Assembly (NCBI RefSeq): GCF_018613195.1
Contig: NZ_JAGGQQ010000012.1
Span: 96,253-160,252 of the forward strand
Origin: Bacillus sp. ISL-45
GTDB taxonomy: Bacteria > Bacillota > Bacilli > Bacillales > Cytobacillaceae
Reading direction: 5' to 3'
DNA: 64,000 bases
Position 1 is the stretch's first letter; the number at the start of each line of letters is the position of its first letter. Of this stretch, positions 35,049-44,424 are shown in pieces. The notes beneath the pieces are model-generated. The model saw nothing but the letters and a program-made list of their open reading frames with translations. It did not search any database and was not told the DNA's origin. The position numbers were made by a program, and so were the translations under genes.

Positions 35049-35126
35049 AGTGCTCTCTGTGCCTGCAGCGAAAAGCTTTCTCCAATTATAACATATATTT
35101 TAATGGAGTAAAGGTTTAATATTCTG

Positions 35127-36209
35127 TTAATTTCTGCTTCTGAATGAATTCATGAAATCGGCAAGTTTCTCAACGTTTTCAAGAGGAACAGCGTTATAGA
35201 TCGATGCTCTGCAGCCGCCAACGGATCTGTGGCCGCCAAGTCCAATAAAGCCGGATTCCTCCGCCTCGTGGAGGAAGGCCGAAGTCAAATCATCAGTTTC
35301 GAGTGTAAAGGTGACATTCATTCGTGAACGGCTACCTTTTTCGGCATGACCGGTATAGAACCCATCACTTCTGTCTATCGCATCGTAAAGCAGAGCAGCT
35401 TTTTGGCAGCTCATAAGTTCAAGCTGTTTTACTCCGCCCAGCGCTTCGGCCCATTCGAGCACCAGCATCAGGAAATATATCGATAAAGTAGGGGGAGTGT
35501 TATAAAGTGATTTTGAATCAGCGTGAACCTGATAATTAAGCATAGAAGGCAGACCTGGTTTAGAGCGCTTAAGCAAGTCCTTTTGGATAATGACGACTGT
35601 GACACCTGATGGGCCGAGATTTTTCTGCGCACCGGCATAGATGAGTCCAAATGATGATAGATTTAATGGCCTGCTGAGAATATCACTGGACATGTCAGCA
35701 ACGAGCGGGTTAGGCAGGCCCTCAGGAAAGGAATGCCACTGGGTTCCATAGATGGTATTGTTCGTCGTGATGTGGAGGTAGGAAGTTTCAGCTGGTATAT
35801 CGATTTCTGATATGCTGGGGATAGACTTATAATTGAGATGTTTGGAAGATGCGCCTACTACTGCCTTTCCAATCTTCTGAGCTTCTTTGAATGCTTTCTC
35901 TGACCATGTTCCGGTAAGGACATAACTCGCAGCCGATCCTTCCTCAAGAAGGTTCATTGGCACCATCGAGAACTGCAGGCTTGCACCACCCTGGAGAAAT
36001 AGGATCTCATAATCATCAGGAATGTTGAGCAGCTCCCGGAGCAAATTTTTTGTACGTTCATTTATTTCTTCGAATTCATTGCTTCGATGGCTAAGCTCCA
36101 TTACGCCCATGCCGCAGCCCAGGTAATTCATCATTTCTTTTTCTGCTTTCGCTAATACTGCCTCTGGCAATGCAGCTGGACCAGCATTAAAATTGAGTAC
36201 TCGTTTCAA
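35127..36209 (-). CDS. serC: Phosphoserine aminotransferase
   Basis: 360 residues, a class V PLP enzyme of serine biosynthesis that converts 3-phosphohydroxypyruvate and glutamate to phosphoserine. The PLP lysine lies in IYAGAQKNLGPSG; the N-terminus FNAGPAALPEAVL and the C-terminal GGHRSVGGCRASIYNA are signature segments. Start is TTG at 36209, with GGGGGG six bases upstream. Lies between trpP and hit as in B. subtilis. Confidence 0.95.
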   Translation of the reverse strand: MKRVLNFNAGPAALPEAVLAKAEKEMMNYLGCGMGVMELSHRSNEFEEINERTKNLLRELLNIPDDYEILFLQGGASLQFSMVPMNLLEEGSAASYVLTGTWSEKAFKEAQKIGKAVVGASSKHLNYKSIPSISEIDIPAETSYLHITTNNTIYGTQWHSFPEGLPNPLVADMSSDILSRPLNLSSFGLIYAGAQKNLGPSGVTVVIIQKDLLKRSKPGLPSMLNYQVHADSKSLYNTPPTLSIYFLMLVLEWAEALGGVKQLELMSCQKAALLYDAIDRSDGFYTGHAEKGSRSRMNVTFTLETDDLTSAFLHEAEESGFIGLGGHRSVGGCRASIYNAVPLENVEKLADFMNSFRSRN

Positions 36210-36391
36210 GTGGATCCCCCCGAAAAATAAATTACGGTATTTCTTTAATGTGTTAAAGTTATTAATATGCTACCAGAAAACCAAGCAAAATTCTAATGTT
36301 TTCAGAAAAATTAAAATAAATTTCAAGAAGTACGAATTTCTTTACATATGACGAAAGAAACAGATAGCTGTATGGACAGGTAGACGCCAAT

Positions 36392-36565
36392 GCTTCCGAG
36401 AGAAGGTCTAACGGACAAACGCAAAGGAGAAACCGCAAAAAGTGTCCGATAGGAAGGCTCTATCGGACAAACGCGAGGGAAGAACGGCAAAAAATGTCCG
36501 ATAGGAAAGCTCTATCAGACAAACACGATGTGGAAAGCCAGAAAAGTGTCCAATATAAAAGTTGA
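36392..36565. repeat. Array of 52-bp units with inner inverted repeat (family B)
   Basis: GACAAAC occurs at 36414, 36466 and (GACAAAC) 36518; GTCC at 36444, 36496 and 36548: every step is 52 bp. Units have arms GTCCGATAG and CTATCGGAC around the centre GAAGGCT. The layout equals the array at 16370 but the arm bases differ in both halves together. Confidence 0.86.
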
Positions 36566-36577
36566 TTCTAGTACCAA

Positions 36578-36604
36578 TAAAAAAACTCCCGCAATGGGCG
36601 GAAG
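36578..36604 (-). terminator. Terminator after hit
   Basis: On the minus strand ACTTCCGC and GCGGGAGT pair (one mismatch), followed by seven T. Confidence 0.85.
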
Positions 36605-36605
36605 T

Positions 36606-37025
36606 CTAAATCTTGCTATTGATTTCAGCAGCGATTTTCTGATAATCGTCCGAAGTGTATTGATCCTGGTGGGTTTTCCAGACAGCGCCGAATCCATCGC
36701 CATTGCCATAGCGCGGAATCAAGTGCATATGGAAGTGGAAGACAGATTGGCCGGCTGCTTCCCCATTGTTTTGAAGAACATTCAATCCGATTGGGTCGTA
36801 TGCAGCCTTGATTGCATTGGCGACTTTTGGAACCGCCTTGAATACATTCGCCGCAATTTCATCCGTTAATTCATAGATATTTTCCTTATGTACTTTAGGA
36901 ATGACAAGTGTATGTCCTTTCGTTACCTGACTGATATCGAGGAATGCCAGTACATGTTCGTCCTCGTAAACCTTAGCTGAAGGAATGTCGCCATTGATGA
37001 TCTTGCAAAAAATACAATCACTCAT
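36606..37025 (-). CDS. hit: HIT-family nucleotide hydrolase
   Basis: 139 residues. The histidine triad HFHMHLIPRY gives the family its name; zinc-binding CIFCKII is at the start. HIT proteins cleave AMP from adenylylated substrates. Start ATG at 37025 follows GGGTGG; the upstream frame to 37043 runs through the site. Confidence 0.93.
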   Translation of the reverse strand: MSDCIFCKIINGDIPSAKVYEDEHVLAFLDISQVTKGHTLVIPKVHKENIYELTDEIAANVFKAVPKVANAIKAAYDPIGLNVLQNNGEAAGQSVFHFHMHLIPRYGNGDGFGAVWKTHQDQYTSDDYQKIAAEINSKI

Positions 37026-37603
37026 TTGTTCCACCCTTTCCATTGGTCATGTTTCTGGTATTTTATCACATTTTGCCAATAAACATAAAGAAAGAAAGGA
37101 CAGGATCCGCATGGAATCCTGTCCCTGAAGGGAAAACGATTTACTGTTCATTGACGTTCTCAGCAGGTATACCTTTGATAAACACCTCATTTACAATTCA
37201 TTTGAATTATAAAAATGATGGGTTATTCAGTACCTGGTTCAATAGGACCATCCCCTGTCTGCTTTAGTCGGTTTCACAACTTATAAAGCGGGAAGTGATC
37301 TGCGACACACACCTCATTTCAAAATGTCGGAGTGATGTTACTGAACGGCTGGGTTAACATTTACGTAGCGCAATGCAACCATCCCCTTGATTGAACGTTG
37401 AAACCAGTGTGCTTATAAATCGAATAATATGTCTTTAACAGACACCTCATTTCGAATTATTGCTTGTTTCCCCTTCAAAAATTATGATGCCCCGATGTGC
37501 TGCTTATATGCGAAAAAGTTTCGATATAAGTTGAAGCTTTTCCTAATGGATCTGGATTTGTTAAAATAACGGTACAGAAATATGAACTGGAAGGACGTTG
37601 TAC
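37026..37603. other. Gene-free stretch with hairpin and degenerate ~130-bp repeats
   Basis: A strong hairpin without T tail (GGACAGGAT and ATCCTGTCC, 37097-37124). Then the motif CACCTCATTT recurs at 37183, 37310 and 37443, spaced 127 and 133 bp; further shared pieces are ACCATCCCCT and CTTATAAA. No protein of normal length is supported on either strand. Confidence 0.6.
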
Positions 37604-38344
37604 ATGTCTTTATTGGAAATTAACGAGGTGACCGGCGGATATACACGAAATCCGGTTTTGAAAAAAGTGAGCTTCACTGTCAATAAAAATGAAATCGTTG
37701 GCTTGATCGGCCTGAACGGTGCCGGAAAAAGTACGACAATCAAGCACGTAATCGGTCTGATGGAACCACATAAAGGTGACATTAAAATCAATGGCAGGAC
37801 CTTTTTGGAAGGCAAGGAGGAATACAGGAAGCAGTTCACCTTTGTGCCAGAAACTCCTATTCTTTATGAAGAATTGACTCTTGAGGAGCATCTGCGTCTG
37901 ACAGCCATGGCCTATGGCCTTGATGAAAAAGAATATGAGCAGCGAATAGATGCTTTACTAAAGGAATTCAGGATGAGCAAAAGGCTGAAATGGTTCCCGG
38001 CCCACTTTTCAAAAGGGATGAAGCAAAAGGTCATGATTATGTGCGCGTTTTTGGTACAACCCTCCCTTTATATCGTTGATGAGCCATTTGTCGGTCTCGA
38101 TCCGCTTGGAATTCAATCCTTATTGGACCTGATGGACAAAATGAAGGAAAACGGAGCAGGCATTTTGATGTCGACGCATATCCTCGCAACGGCTGAGCGA
38201 TATTGCGACCGGTTTGTCATTCTCCATAATGGGGAGGTCAGGGCACATGGGACGCTTGAAGAACTGAGGGATCAGTTCAAGATGCCTGGAGCAACACTGG
38301 ATGATTTGTATATCCAACTGACAAAGGAAGAAGACAATGTTTAA
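37604..38344 (+). CDS. ecsA: ABC transporter ATPase EcsA
   Basis: 246 residues. Walker A GLNGAGKST, signature FSKGMKQKV, Walker B LYIVDEPFVGLDPLG, switch His in MSTHIL. With EcsB it forms a transporter needed for protein secretion, competence and intramembrane proteolysis in B. subtilis. ATG at 37604 lies nine bases after GGAAGG; TTG at 37598 is too close. Overlaps ecsB by 8 bases. Confidence 0.93.
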   Translation: MSLLEINEVTGGYTRNPVLKKVSFTVNKNEIVGLIGLNGAGKSTTIKHVIGLMEPHKGDIKINGRTFLEGKEEYRKQFTFVPETPILYEELTLEEHLRLTAMAYGLDEKEYEQRIDALLKEFRMSKRLKWFPAHFSKGMKQKVMIMCAFLVQPSLYIVDEPFVGLDPLGIQSLLDLMDKMKENGAGILMSTHILATAERYCDRFVILHNGEVRAHGTLEELRDQFKMPGATLDDLYIQLTKEEDNV

Positions 38345-39548
38345 TCCCCAGCACTTATGGAAGGAGCGTTTCGGTACTTTTGCAAAGGAAACCGGAAGCT
38401 ACCTTCGATACATATTTAATGGCCATTTAGTGATTGTCGTCCTGTTTTTATTGGGCACAGCGGCATTCTACTATCAAGAGTGGATTGATACGCTGCAGCC
38501 GGATTTCCCGGCAGCTTGGATCATCGCATTGATTCTTGCGGCCGTACTTTCATACAGCCGAATCCAGACATTCTTGACCGAGGCGGATAAAATATTTCTA
38601 TTGCCGCTCGAAACCAGATTGGATGATTATTTCAGGAAATCTATTGTATTCAGCCTGAGCCTGCAATCCTATTTATTGCTGATGATACTCGCGGTGCTGA
38701 TGCCGCTGCATGTAAAAATACATGGTGCTGACTTCAAATCGTTTTTCATCTTATTGGTCGCACTCATCCTGATAAAATGGATCAATATCCTGATCCGCTG
38801 GAATGTACAGTACTTTATCGAGAGAAATGTAAAATTGACGGACAGCGTCATTCGTTTTTGCATCAATGCGGTGCTTTTGTATTTTATCTTTTCAGGAGCC
38901 CAGCTGATTTTTGCTGCGGTTCCAATCGTTGCCTTGATCTTGCTGTATTTGTATTACCAAAAACAGGCGAAGGACAAGGGTTTGAAGTGGGAGCAGCTGA
39001 TCGAGGACGAAGAAAGACGGATGAACGCCTTTTACCGTCTGGCCAATATGTTTACGGATGTTCCGAAGCTGCGGGACCGCACGAAAAGGAGGAAATGGCT
39101 CGACTGGCTGGTTAACATCATTCCGTATAAGCAAGACCTGACCTTCAGCCATCTTTACTTAAGGACCTTCGCGAGGTCCGGTGATTATTTTGGCTTGCTT
39201 GTCCGCCTTACAATTATAGGGGGAGCAGCACTTTATTACCTCACTTATGGGCCAGGGCAAATTTTTCTCGCTTTGCTTTTCATGTATTTGACAGGGTTCC
39301 AGCTTTTACCGTTATGGAACCATCATCAAAACAAACTATGGGTCGGTCTGTATCCGGTGCCGGAGTATGCCAGAATGAAATCCTTTACGAGCTTGCTATT
39401 GGGAATCATGATTTTCCAGGCAGCTGTATTTGCGGGGACAGTTCTGATTAAAGGAGAATGGCTGTCAGCAGCAATCGTACTCGCTTCCGGAATCGCGTTT
39501 TCGCTGTTTTTTGTTTATTTCTACAGCCGGAGCAGGCTGCAATCCTGA
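38337..39548 (+). CDS. ecsB: ABC transporter membrane subunit EcsB
   Basis: 403 residues with about eight hydrophobic segments and a basic cytoplasmic loop (about residues 215-260). Same family and size as EcsB (408 in B. subtilis). Translationally coupled to ecsA. A terminator follows, then a MITE-like insertion separates it from ecsC. Confidence 0.92.
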   Translation: MFNPQHLWKERFGTFAKETGSYLRYIFNGHLVIVVLFLLGTAAFYYQEWIDTLQPDFPAAWIIALILAAVLSYSRIQTFLTEADKIFLLPLETRLDDYFRKSIVFSLSLQSYLLLMILAVLMPLHVKIHGADFKSFFILLVALILIKWINILIRWNVQYFIERNVKLTDSVIRFCINAVLLYFIFSGAQLIFAAVPIVALILLYLYYQKQAKDKGLKWEQLIEDEERRMNAFYRLANMFTDVPKLRDRTKRRKWLDWLVNIIPYKQDLTFSHLYLRTFARSGDYFGLLVRLTIIGGAALYYLTYGPGQIFLALLFMYLTGFQLLPLWNHHQNKLWVGLYPVPEYARMKSFTSLLLGIMIFQAAVFAGTVLIKGEWLSAAIVLASGIAFSLFFVYFYSRSRLQS

Positions 39549-39551
39549 TTA

Positions 39552-39599
39552 AGAATCCTTTTCGTAATCGCTTCAAGCTTTTATGAAAAGGGTTTTTTT
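39552..39599 (+). terminator. Terminator after ecsB
   Basis: AATCCTTTTC and GAAAAGGGTT pair around a long loop, followed by TTTTTT. Confidence 0.7.
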
Positions 39600-39632
39600 G
39601 AATCGTTTTTGCATTTAATACGTATTAGTAAA

Positions 39633-39816
39633 AGGCTGTTTCGTAAAGATTGTTGGTAGAATCCTAAAGCCGATTTTAACGTATATAAAGTCATTTTGCT
39701 GGTCGGTATTAAGTTTGCAGGCTCTTTTCTCATTATAAAGAGTCAAGTTTGCAAAGAAAAAATGTCATTCAATCCTATTTTTTAGTCAATAGCAACAAAG
39801 TTTGAGAAAAGAGCCT
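39633..39816 (-). mobile_element. MITE-like element, copy A (184 bp)
   Basis: Ends are imperfect inverted repeats beginning AGGCTGTTTCG on the left and AGGCTCTTTTCTC on the right strand. AGTAAA flanks both sides (39627-39632 and 39817-39822), a 6-bp target duplication. Internal sequence matches copies B and C in the opposite orientation. No transposase. It lies 23 bases upstream of the ecsC start codon. Confidence 0.88.
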
Positions 39817-39839
39817 AGTAAAAACAAGGGGTGAAGGCT

Positions 39840-40562
39840 TTGAATGAATATGATTTGAAGGCTTATGAAGAGGTCCTTGCCTGGAAGCGGAAGCTGAATA
39901 AACGCTCTAGCCTTTTGGTGCGTGCATCTAAAAGAGCGCAGACGAAAGTGAATGAGCTGATTCCAGACAAAGTCCATCAATTTTTAACGGAGAGCATTAA
40001 AAATATGGTCAAGGCAACTCTGGCTGGATCGAATTACACAACGAGAAAACAGCAGGGAACAGGGCTGACACTTGCCGAAAAAGACCAGCAGCTTCTGAAA
40101 AAGCTGTCAGGATACAAGAGGACAGCAGCCGTCGAGGGGGCTGGAACTGGAGCCGGGGGCATACTGCTTGGAATGGCAGATTTTCCATTGCTTTTATCGA
40201 TAAAAATGAAGTTTCTTTTTGATGCTTCATCTGTATATGGTTTTGACCCTTCAAGATATGAAGAAAGGCTATTTATCCTTTATGTTTTCCAGCTGGCTTT
40301 TTCAAGTGATGACCATCGAAAGCAGACACTGGATTTGATTGAAAACTGGGAAGCAAGAAAAGCTGAATTGACGGAACTGGATTGGCAGCAATTTCAGCAG
40401 GAGTACAGAGATTATATTGACTTCGTCAAAATGCTGCAGCTGATGCCTGGGGTTGGAGCTGTTGTTGGAGCTTACGCAAATTACAATCTGCTTGACCAGC
40501 TTGGAGAAACTGCGATGAACGCCTATAGAATGAGAATACTGCAAACACCTCCGCAACCATGA
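39840..40562 (+). CDS. ecsC: EcsC protein
   Basis: About 240 residues of the EcsC family, unknown biochemistry. Gly-rich hydrophobic hairpins (GAGTGAGGILLGMADFPLLLS and GVGAVVGAYANYNLL) suggest membrane association. TTG at 39840 (MNEYDLKAYEEV) is chosen because AAGGGGTG lies six bases upstream; GTG at 39831 overlaps that site. Normally directly behind ecsB; here an inserted element comes between, so expression may now rely on another promoter. Confidence 0.9.
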   Translation: MNEYDLKAYEEVLAWKRKLNKRSSLLVRASKRAQTKVNELIPDKVHQFLTESIKNMVKATLAGSNYTTRKQQGTGLTLAEKDQQLLKKLSGYKRTAAVEGAGTGAGGILLGMADFPLLLSIKMKFLFDASSVYGFDPSRYEERLFILYVFQLAFSSDDHRKQTLDLIENWEARKAELTELDWQQFQQEYRDYIDFVKMLQLMPGVGAVVGAYANYNLLDQLGETAMNAYRMRILQTPPQP

Positions 40563-40589
40563 GGAGCGGAGGTGTTATGCATTGGATCT

Positions 40590-41798
40590 TTAAGCTAATG
40601 TTTCACTTTTTTTATGCTTGATCTGTCCCTTTGTTTGATAGTTGAGCGCGGCTGCGCAAAGAGTCTTTGCCGCGATGACCATTGCTTTTTCGTCAAAATC
40701 GAATCTTGGGTGGTGGTGTGGGTACGACCCGTCTGATTCAGGCTGTGCCCCGGTGAAGAAGAAGGTACCTTTTACATTCTGCAGGTAGTAGGCAAAGTCC
40801 TCGCCGCCCATTTGAAGGTCGCTCTCTTCAATTTTTGTCACTTCCGGTACTTTAGTTGCGCAGTCAATCAGGAACTCAGTTTCTGCTGCATGGTTGACGA
40901 CGGCTGGATAGCCTTTTTCATACTGGTAATCATAGGTGCAGTCTGTTGCCAGGCAGGTGCCATGGACTACTTTTTCAATTTCCGAAGATATGAAATCCCG
41001 GGTTGATTCGTTGAATGTCCTTACTGTGCCGATCAGCTTTGCTTTATCGGCAATTACATTAAAGGCATTGTCTGCTACGAACGAACCTACGGTCACAACT
41101 GCGGAATCAACAGGATCGACACGTCTGCTGACTATTTGCTGTAAGGTCGAAACAAGCTGAGCTCCAGCGACGATGGCGTCCTTTGTTTTATGCGGCTGGG
41201 CGCCGTGTCCGCCTTTTCCCTGAATCGCTATTTCAAACCGGTCAGCTGCCGCCATAATGGGCCCGATCCGGTATTGGATTGTCCCTGTCGGTTCAGTGGC
41301 CCACAGATGGGTACCGAAAATCACATCTACATCTTCAAGACAGCCGTCTTCAATCATCGAGATTGCCCCGCCTGGAGCATACTCCTCAGCATGCTGGTGA
41401 ATCATCACATACGTTCCCTGCAAATTTCCCCTGTTTTCAAAGAGTACTTTTGCAAGCACCAATAATGTTGCTGTGTGGCCATCATGGCCGCATGCATGCA
41501 TCACACCGGGAACTACTGATTTATATGGTACATCTTTCTCGTCCTGAATCGGCAGGGCATCAAAATCAGCTCTAAGGGCGACCGTTTTTCCGGGCTTTGC
41601 ACCGTGGATTTTTGCGACTACTCCATTTCCGCCCACATTGGCTCGGACCTCAACGCCAAGTTTTTCATAATACGATTGGATATATTTAGCTGTGTTCACT
41701 TCCTGGAAAGACAATTCAGGATGTTGGTGCATATACCGGCGGATTTCCACCATTTCCGGAAAAAGGTTATCTATCTTTTTAAAAAGCTGATCCTGCAA
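40590..41798 (-). CDS. yhaA: M20-family amidohydrolase YhaA
   Basis: 402 residues of the aminoacylase/hippurate hydrolase group (M20D). Metal site MHACGHDGHTA near residue 108, HQHAEEYAPGGA near 140 and the C-terminal MGGEDFAYYLQ are conserved. It likely removes an acyl group from an amino acid or a related amide; the substrate is unknown. ATG at 41798 follows AAGGAG. The transporter yhfA lies upstream in the same direction and could supply substrate. Confidence 0.9.
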   Translation of the reverse strand: MQDQLFKKIDNLFPEMVEIRRYMHQHPELSFQEVNTAKYIQSYYEKLGVEVRANVGGNGVVAKIHGAKPGKTVALRADFDALPIQDEKDVPYKSVVPGVMHACGHDGHTATLLVLAKVLFENRGNLQGTYVMIHQHAEEYAPGGAISMIEDGCLEDVDVIFGTHLWATEPTGTIQYRIGPIMAAADRFEIAIQGKGGHGAQPHKTKDAIVAGAQLVSTLQQIVSRRVDPVDSAVVTVGSFVADNAFNVIADKAKLIGTVRTFNESTRDFISSEIEKVVHGTCLATDCTYDYQYEKGYPAVVNHAAETEFLIDCATKVPEVTKIEESDLQMGGEDFAYYLQNVKGTFFFTGAQPESDGSYPHHHPRFDFDEKAMVIAAKTLCAAALNYQTKGQIKHKKSETLA

Positions 41799-41952
41799 TT
41801 AATTCATCTCCTTATGTAAAATAGTTTGATAATTTAAATAATTATAGCACAAAAATAGAATAAAAACATTTTAGAATCATAGCAAAAGAAGCTCCCGTGA
41901 AGGAAGCTTCGTATATAAATGGAGCCACCTGAGTGGCATCCAGTGTTTTAAG

Positions 41953-43344
41953 TCATATAAGGAACATTGCAACGATCGTGGTGACAATAAGGCCGATTGT
42001 GACCGGAAGCAGATTCCTTCTCGCTAATTCGAACGGATCGACACCACAAATTGCAGCTGCGGGAATCAATGCCCATGGAACTAAGGTGCCGCCGCCAACC
42101 CATATGCCAGCAATTTGGCCAAGGGCAGTAAGGGTAGCCGCTCCGGCCCCTATGGCAGTAGAGAAAATCGCTGCCACCGACCCTGCCAGAGAAATTCCGG
42201 AAAAGCCTGATCCATCGAGACCAGTGATTGCGCCGACAGCAGTGAGGGTCACCGCACCCACTTCAGCGTTGAGCGGGACAACAGAAGCAAGCGCCACTCC
42301 GAGGTCATTTACAATTCCCTGCGAAGTTTTTGGCAGGAATTCCCCGATGATTTTTGTGAAGCCTGAATCTCCAAGGTAAAAGAAGGCGGCGATTGGGATG
42401 ACTGCTCCGAAAACCTTGAATCCGAACTGGAATCCATCGATGAGGTAGCTGGTTGTTTTCTCGAGCCCTTTATTTTTATGTGCGGCGATGGAAATGAGAA
42501 GAAGGATGAAGATCGAGGTCCCGCCTACCAGTGCGGTTGCGTCGCCTCCTTGTAAGTCGAGAATGGACATTGCTGCGACATCTGCTGCAAATAAAATCGG
42601 AACCAGGAGGGCGAAGAATTTTCTGGCACTGTCTGATAGCAAGCTTAGATCACTAGTTTGATCCAGTTCTACTTCGAGCGTACCGCCGCCCTTTAGTGTG
42701 CCGTTTCTCATGTCTCTTTTTAACAGATAGAAAGCGGTGACCGTTGTGACTAGACCCATGACAATGACAAGCGGGATACTGGCCTGAACAACCGAGCTGA
42801 CAGGAATGCCAGCTGCATCAGCCGTCAGCTTTGGAGCAGCCTGGATGACAAAGTCTCCAGAAAGAGCAATTCCGTGCCCGAAGAGGTTCATAGCTACGGC
42901 TACCCCGAGCGCAGGCAATCCGACTCTGACAGCAACTGGTAAAAGGACTGCCCCCATCAATGCTACAGCAGGTGAAGGCCAGAAGAACCAGGATATGACC
43001 ATCATGACAATACCAATCGTCCAATAAGCAAGCGCGGGTGTTTTGATCAGCTTTGCAAACGGGGATATCATCGCATCATTGATCCCGGTCACCGTAAGTG
43101 TCCTGCTCATCGCCACGATAATCGAAATAACAAGAATAGTAGGCAAAAGCTCGGTGATCGCATATATGAAGCTATTGAATATGCTGCTGACCGACCCACT
43201 CAAGGATCCCGTAGCGACGATGGCCAATAAAAAGATACCGGTAATCGATATAAGGGTTGTATCTCTTTTCATGACCATGAAACCGATAATGAGTAAGATG
43301 AATAAAACATATATCCAATGTAGTGCGGATAATTCTACAGCCAT
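41953..43344 (-). CDS. yhfA: Membrane transporter YhfA
   Basis: 463 residues, the same length as B. subtilis YhfA, with about twelve membrane segments and Gly-rich loops typical of ion-coupled carboxylate carriers. Substrate unknown. ATG at 43344 is preceded by AAGGAG; the frame upstream to 43371 crosses that site. The pairing with an M20 amidohydrolase recalls peptide or acyl-amino-acid use systems, an inference. Confidence 0.85.
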   Translation of the reverse strand: MAVELSALHWIYVLFILLIIGFMVMKRDTTLISITGIFLLAIVATGSLSGSVSSIFNSFIYAITELLPTILVISIIVAMSRTLTVTGINDAMISPFAKLIKTPALAYWTIGIVMMVISWFFWPSPAVALMGAVLLPVAVRVGLPALGVAVAMNLFGHGIALSGDFVIQAAPKLTADAAGIPVSSVVQASIPLVIVMGLVTTVTAFYLLKRDMRNGTLKGGGTLEVELDQTSDLSLLSDSARKFFALLVPILFAADVAAMSILDLQGGDATALVGGTSIFILLLISIAAHKNKGLEKTTSYLIDGFQFGFKVFGAVIPIAAFFYLGDSGFTKIIGEFLPKTSQGIVNDLGVALASVVPLNAEVGAVTLTAVGAITGLDGSGFSGISLAGSVAAIFSTAIGAGAATLTALGQIAGIWVGGGTLVPWALIPAAAICGVDPFELARRNLLPVTIGLIVTTIVAMFLI

Positions 43345-43642
43345 GGTATAAAGCTCCTTTCTAAATGACATGCTGTTTGCCCTTTATGCAATATAGGCAA
43401 ATTTCCTAATTGAGTACTACAGGATATGATGGCCGCAAAAAGGTGTGAGCGGTATTGGGGATTTTTTTTCGGTCTCGAGACGGAGAGGAAAAGCTTCTCA
43501 GGAGGGGCGGAAAATGTCCATCCATCTTTTAATATGAAGCTATGATTCTATCCTGAGAACCAGCGATGTTTAACATAAAAAAAGGATTATCCCAGCTAGA
43601 AAAGAATAAGTGATTATGCTGGAAAGAAAGAAGGGGGAAGTT

Positions 43643-44410
43643 TTGGGGACACGTTCTATGAATCAGGTAGCCGCTGCTGTCTTACTTTCAGCCATAGGGG
43701 TTATTCTGCTGCTAGTCAATTTAGGTGTCATTTCCTTGGAAATAAAAGAACTTTTTGTCGTAACATATCCTTTTTTACTCATTATGTATGGAATAGTGGT
43801 TTTGTTGCAGAAGCGATTTGGCTGGGGATCATTCATAGTCCTATTTTCATCGCTGCTGATCATGGACCGTTTTGGCCTGGTTGTTTTTCAATTTCTTGAT
43901 GTGTGGAAGCTTTGGCCTGTGCTGTTGATTTATTTAGGTGCAGCCATTCTGTTTAACAGCAGAAAAATAAAGGTTATTTACCGAACTGATTTTCCGTCAG
44001 CCAAGGAGAAGGAAAATATCCCGGCGACCGAAACGTCCTTGAAGAAAATTCGCGGAGTATCGATGGGCAAGGTAACATTCAAAAAGCAAAACTGGGCAGT
44101 CGAACCAATGGATTTATACAATATGGTCGGTGAATATTTTATCGACTTCAGCAAGGGCTTCATTCCTGACAGGGAGACGCCAATAAGGGTGAGAGGCTGG
44201 ATTGGTGAAGTGAAAATGCTCATTCCGGAGGATGTCCCGGTAAACATCAATGCTGTCATAGGTATCGGTGAAGTAAAGCTCTTTGATTATGCCCAGGAGC
44301 AAATAAAGCATGTAGTTGCATATAAGTCGGATGATTATGATCAGGCAGTAAGAAAACTGAACATTACGATCGAATTGAAAATCGGTTCTGTGAGGATTGA
44401 TCGGGTGTAG
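43643..44410 (+). CDS. liaF: LiaF-like membrane protein
   Basis: About 255 residues: four N-terminal membrane segments and a C-terminal soluble beta domain ending ELKIGSVRIDRV. LiaF keeps the LiaRS two-component system off until cell-wall antibiotics act at lipid II. TTG at 43643 follows GGGGG by five bases and is preferred; GTG at 43610 and ATG at 43658 are alternatives. First gene of a liaFSR operon. Confidence 0.88.
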   Translation: MGTRSMNQVAAAVLLSAIGVILLLVNLGVISLEIKELFVVTYPFLLIMYGIVVLLQKRFGWGSFIVLFSSLLIMDRFGLVVFQFLDVWKLWPVLLIYLGAAILFNSRKIKVIYRTDFPSAKEKENIPATETSLKKIRGVSMGKVTFKKQNWAVEPMDLYNMVGEYFIDFSKGFIPDRETPIRVRGWIGEVKMLIPEDVPVNINAVIGIGEVKLFDYAQEQIKHVVAYKSDDYDQAVRKLNITIELKIGSVRIDRV

Positions 44411-44424
44411 GGGGGAAGTAGCAA

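Noticed and set aside
37043..37267. 74-residue plus-strand frame upstream of ecsA
   Set aside because: No ribosome site, overlaps the degenerate repeat and the hairpin.
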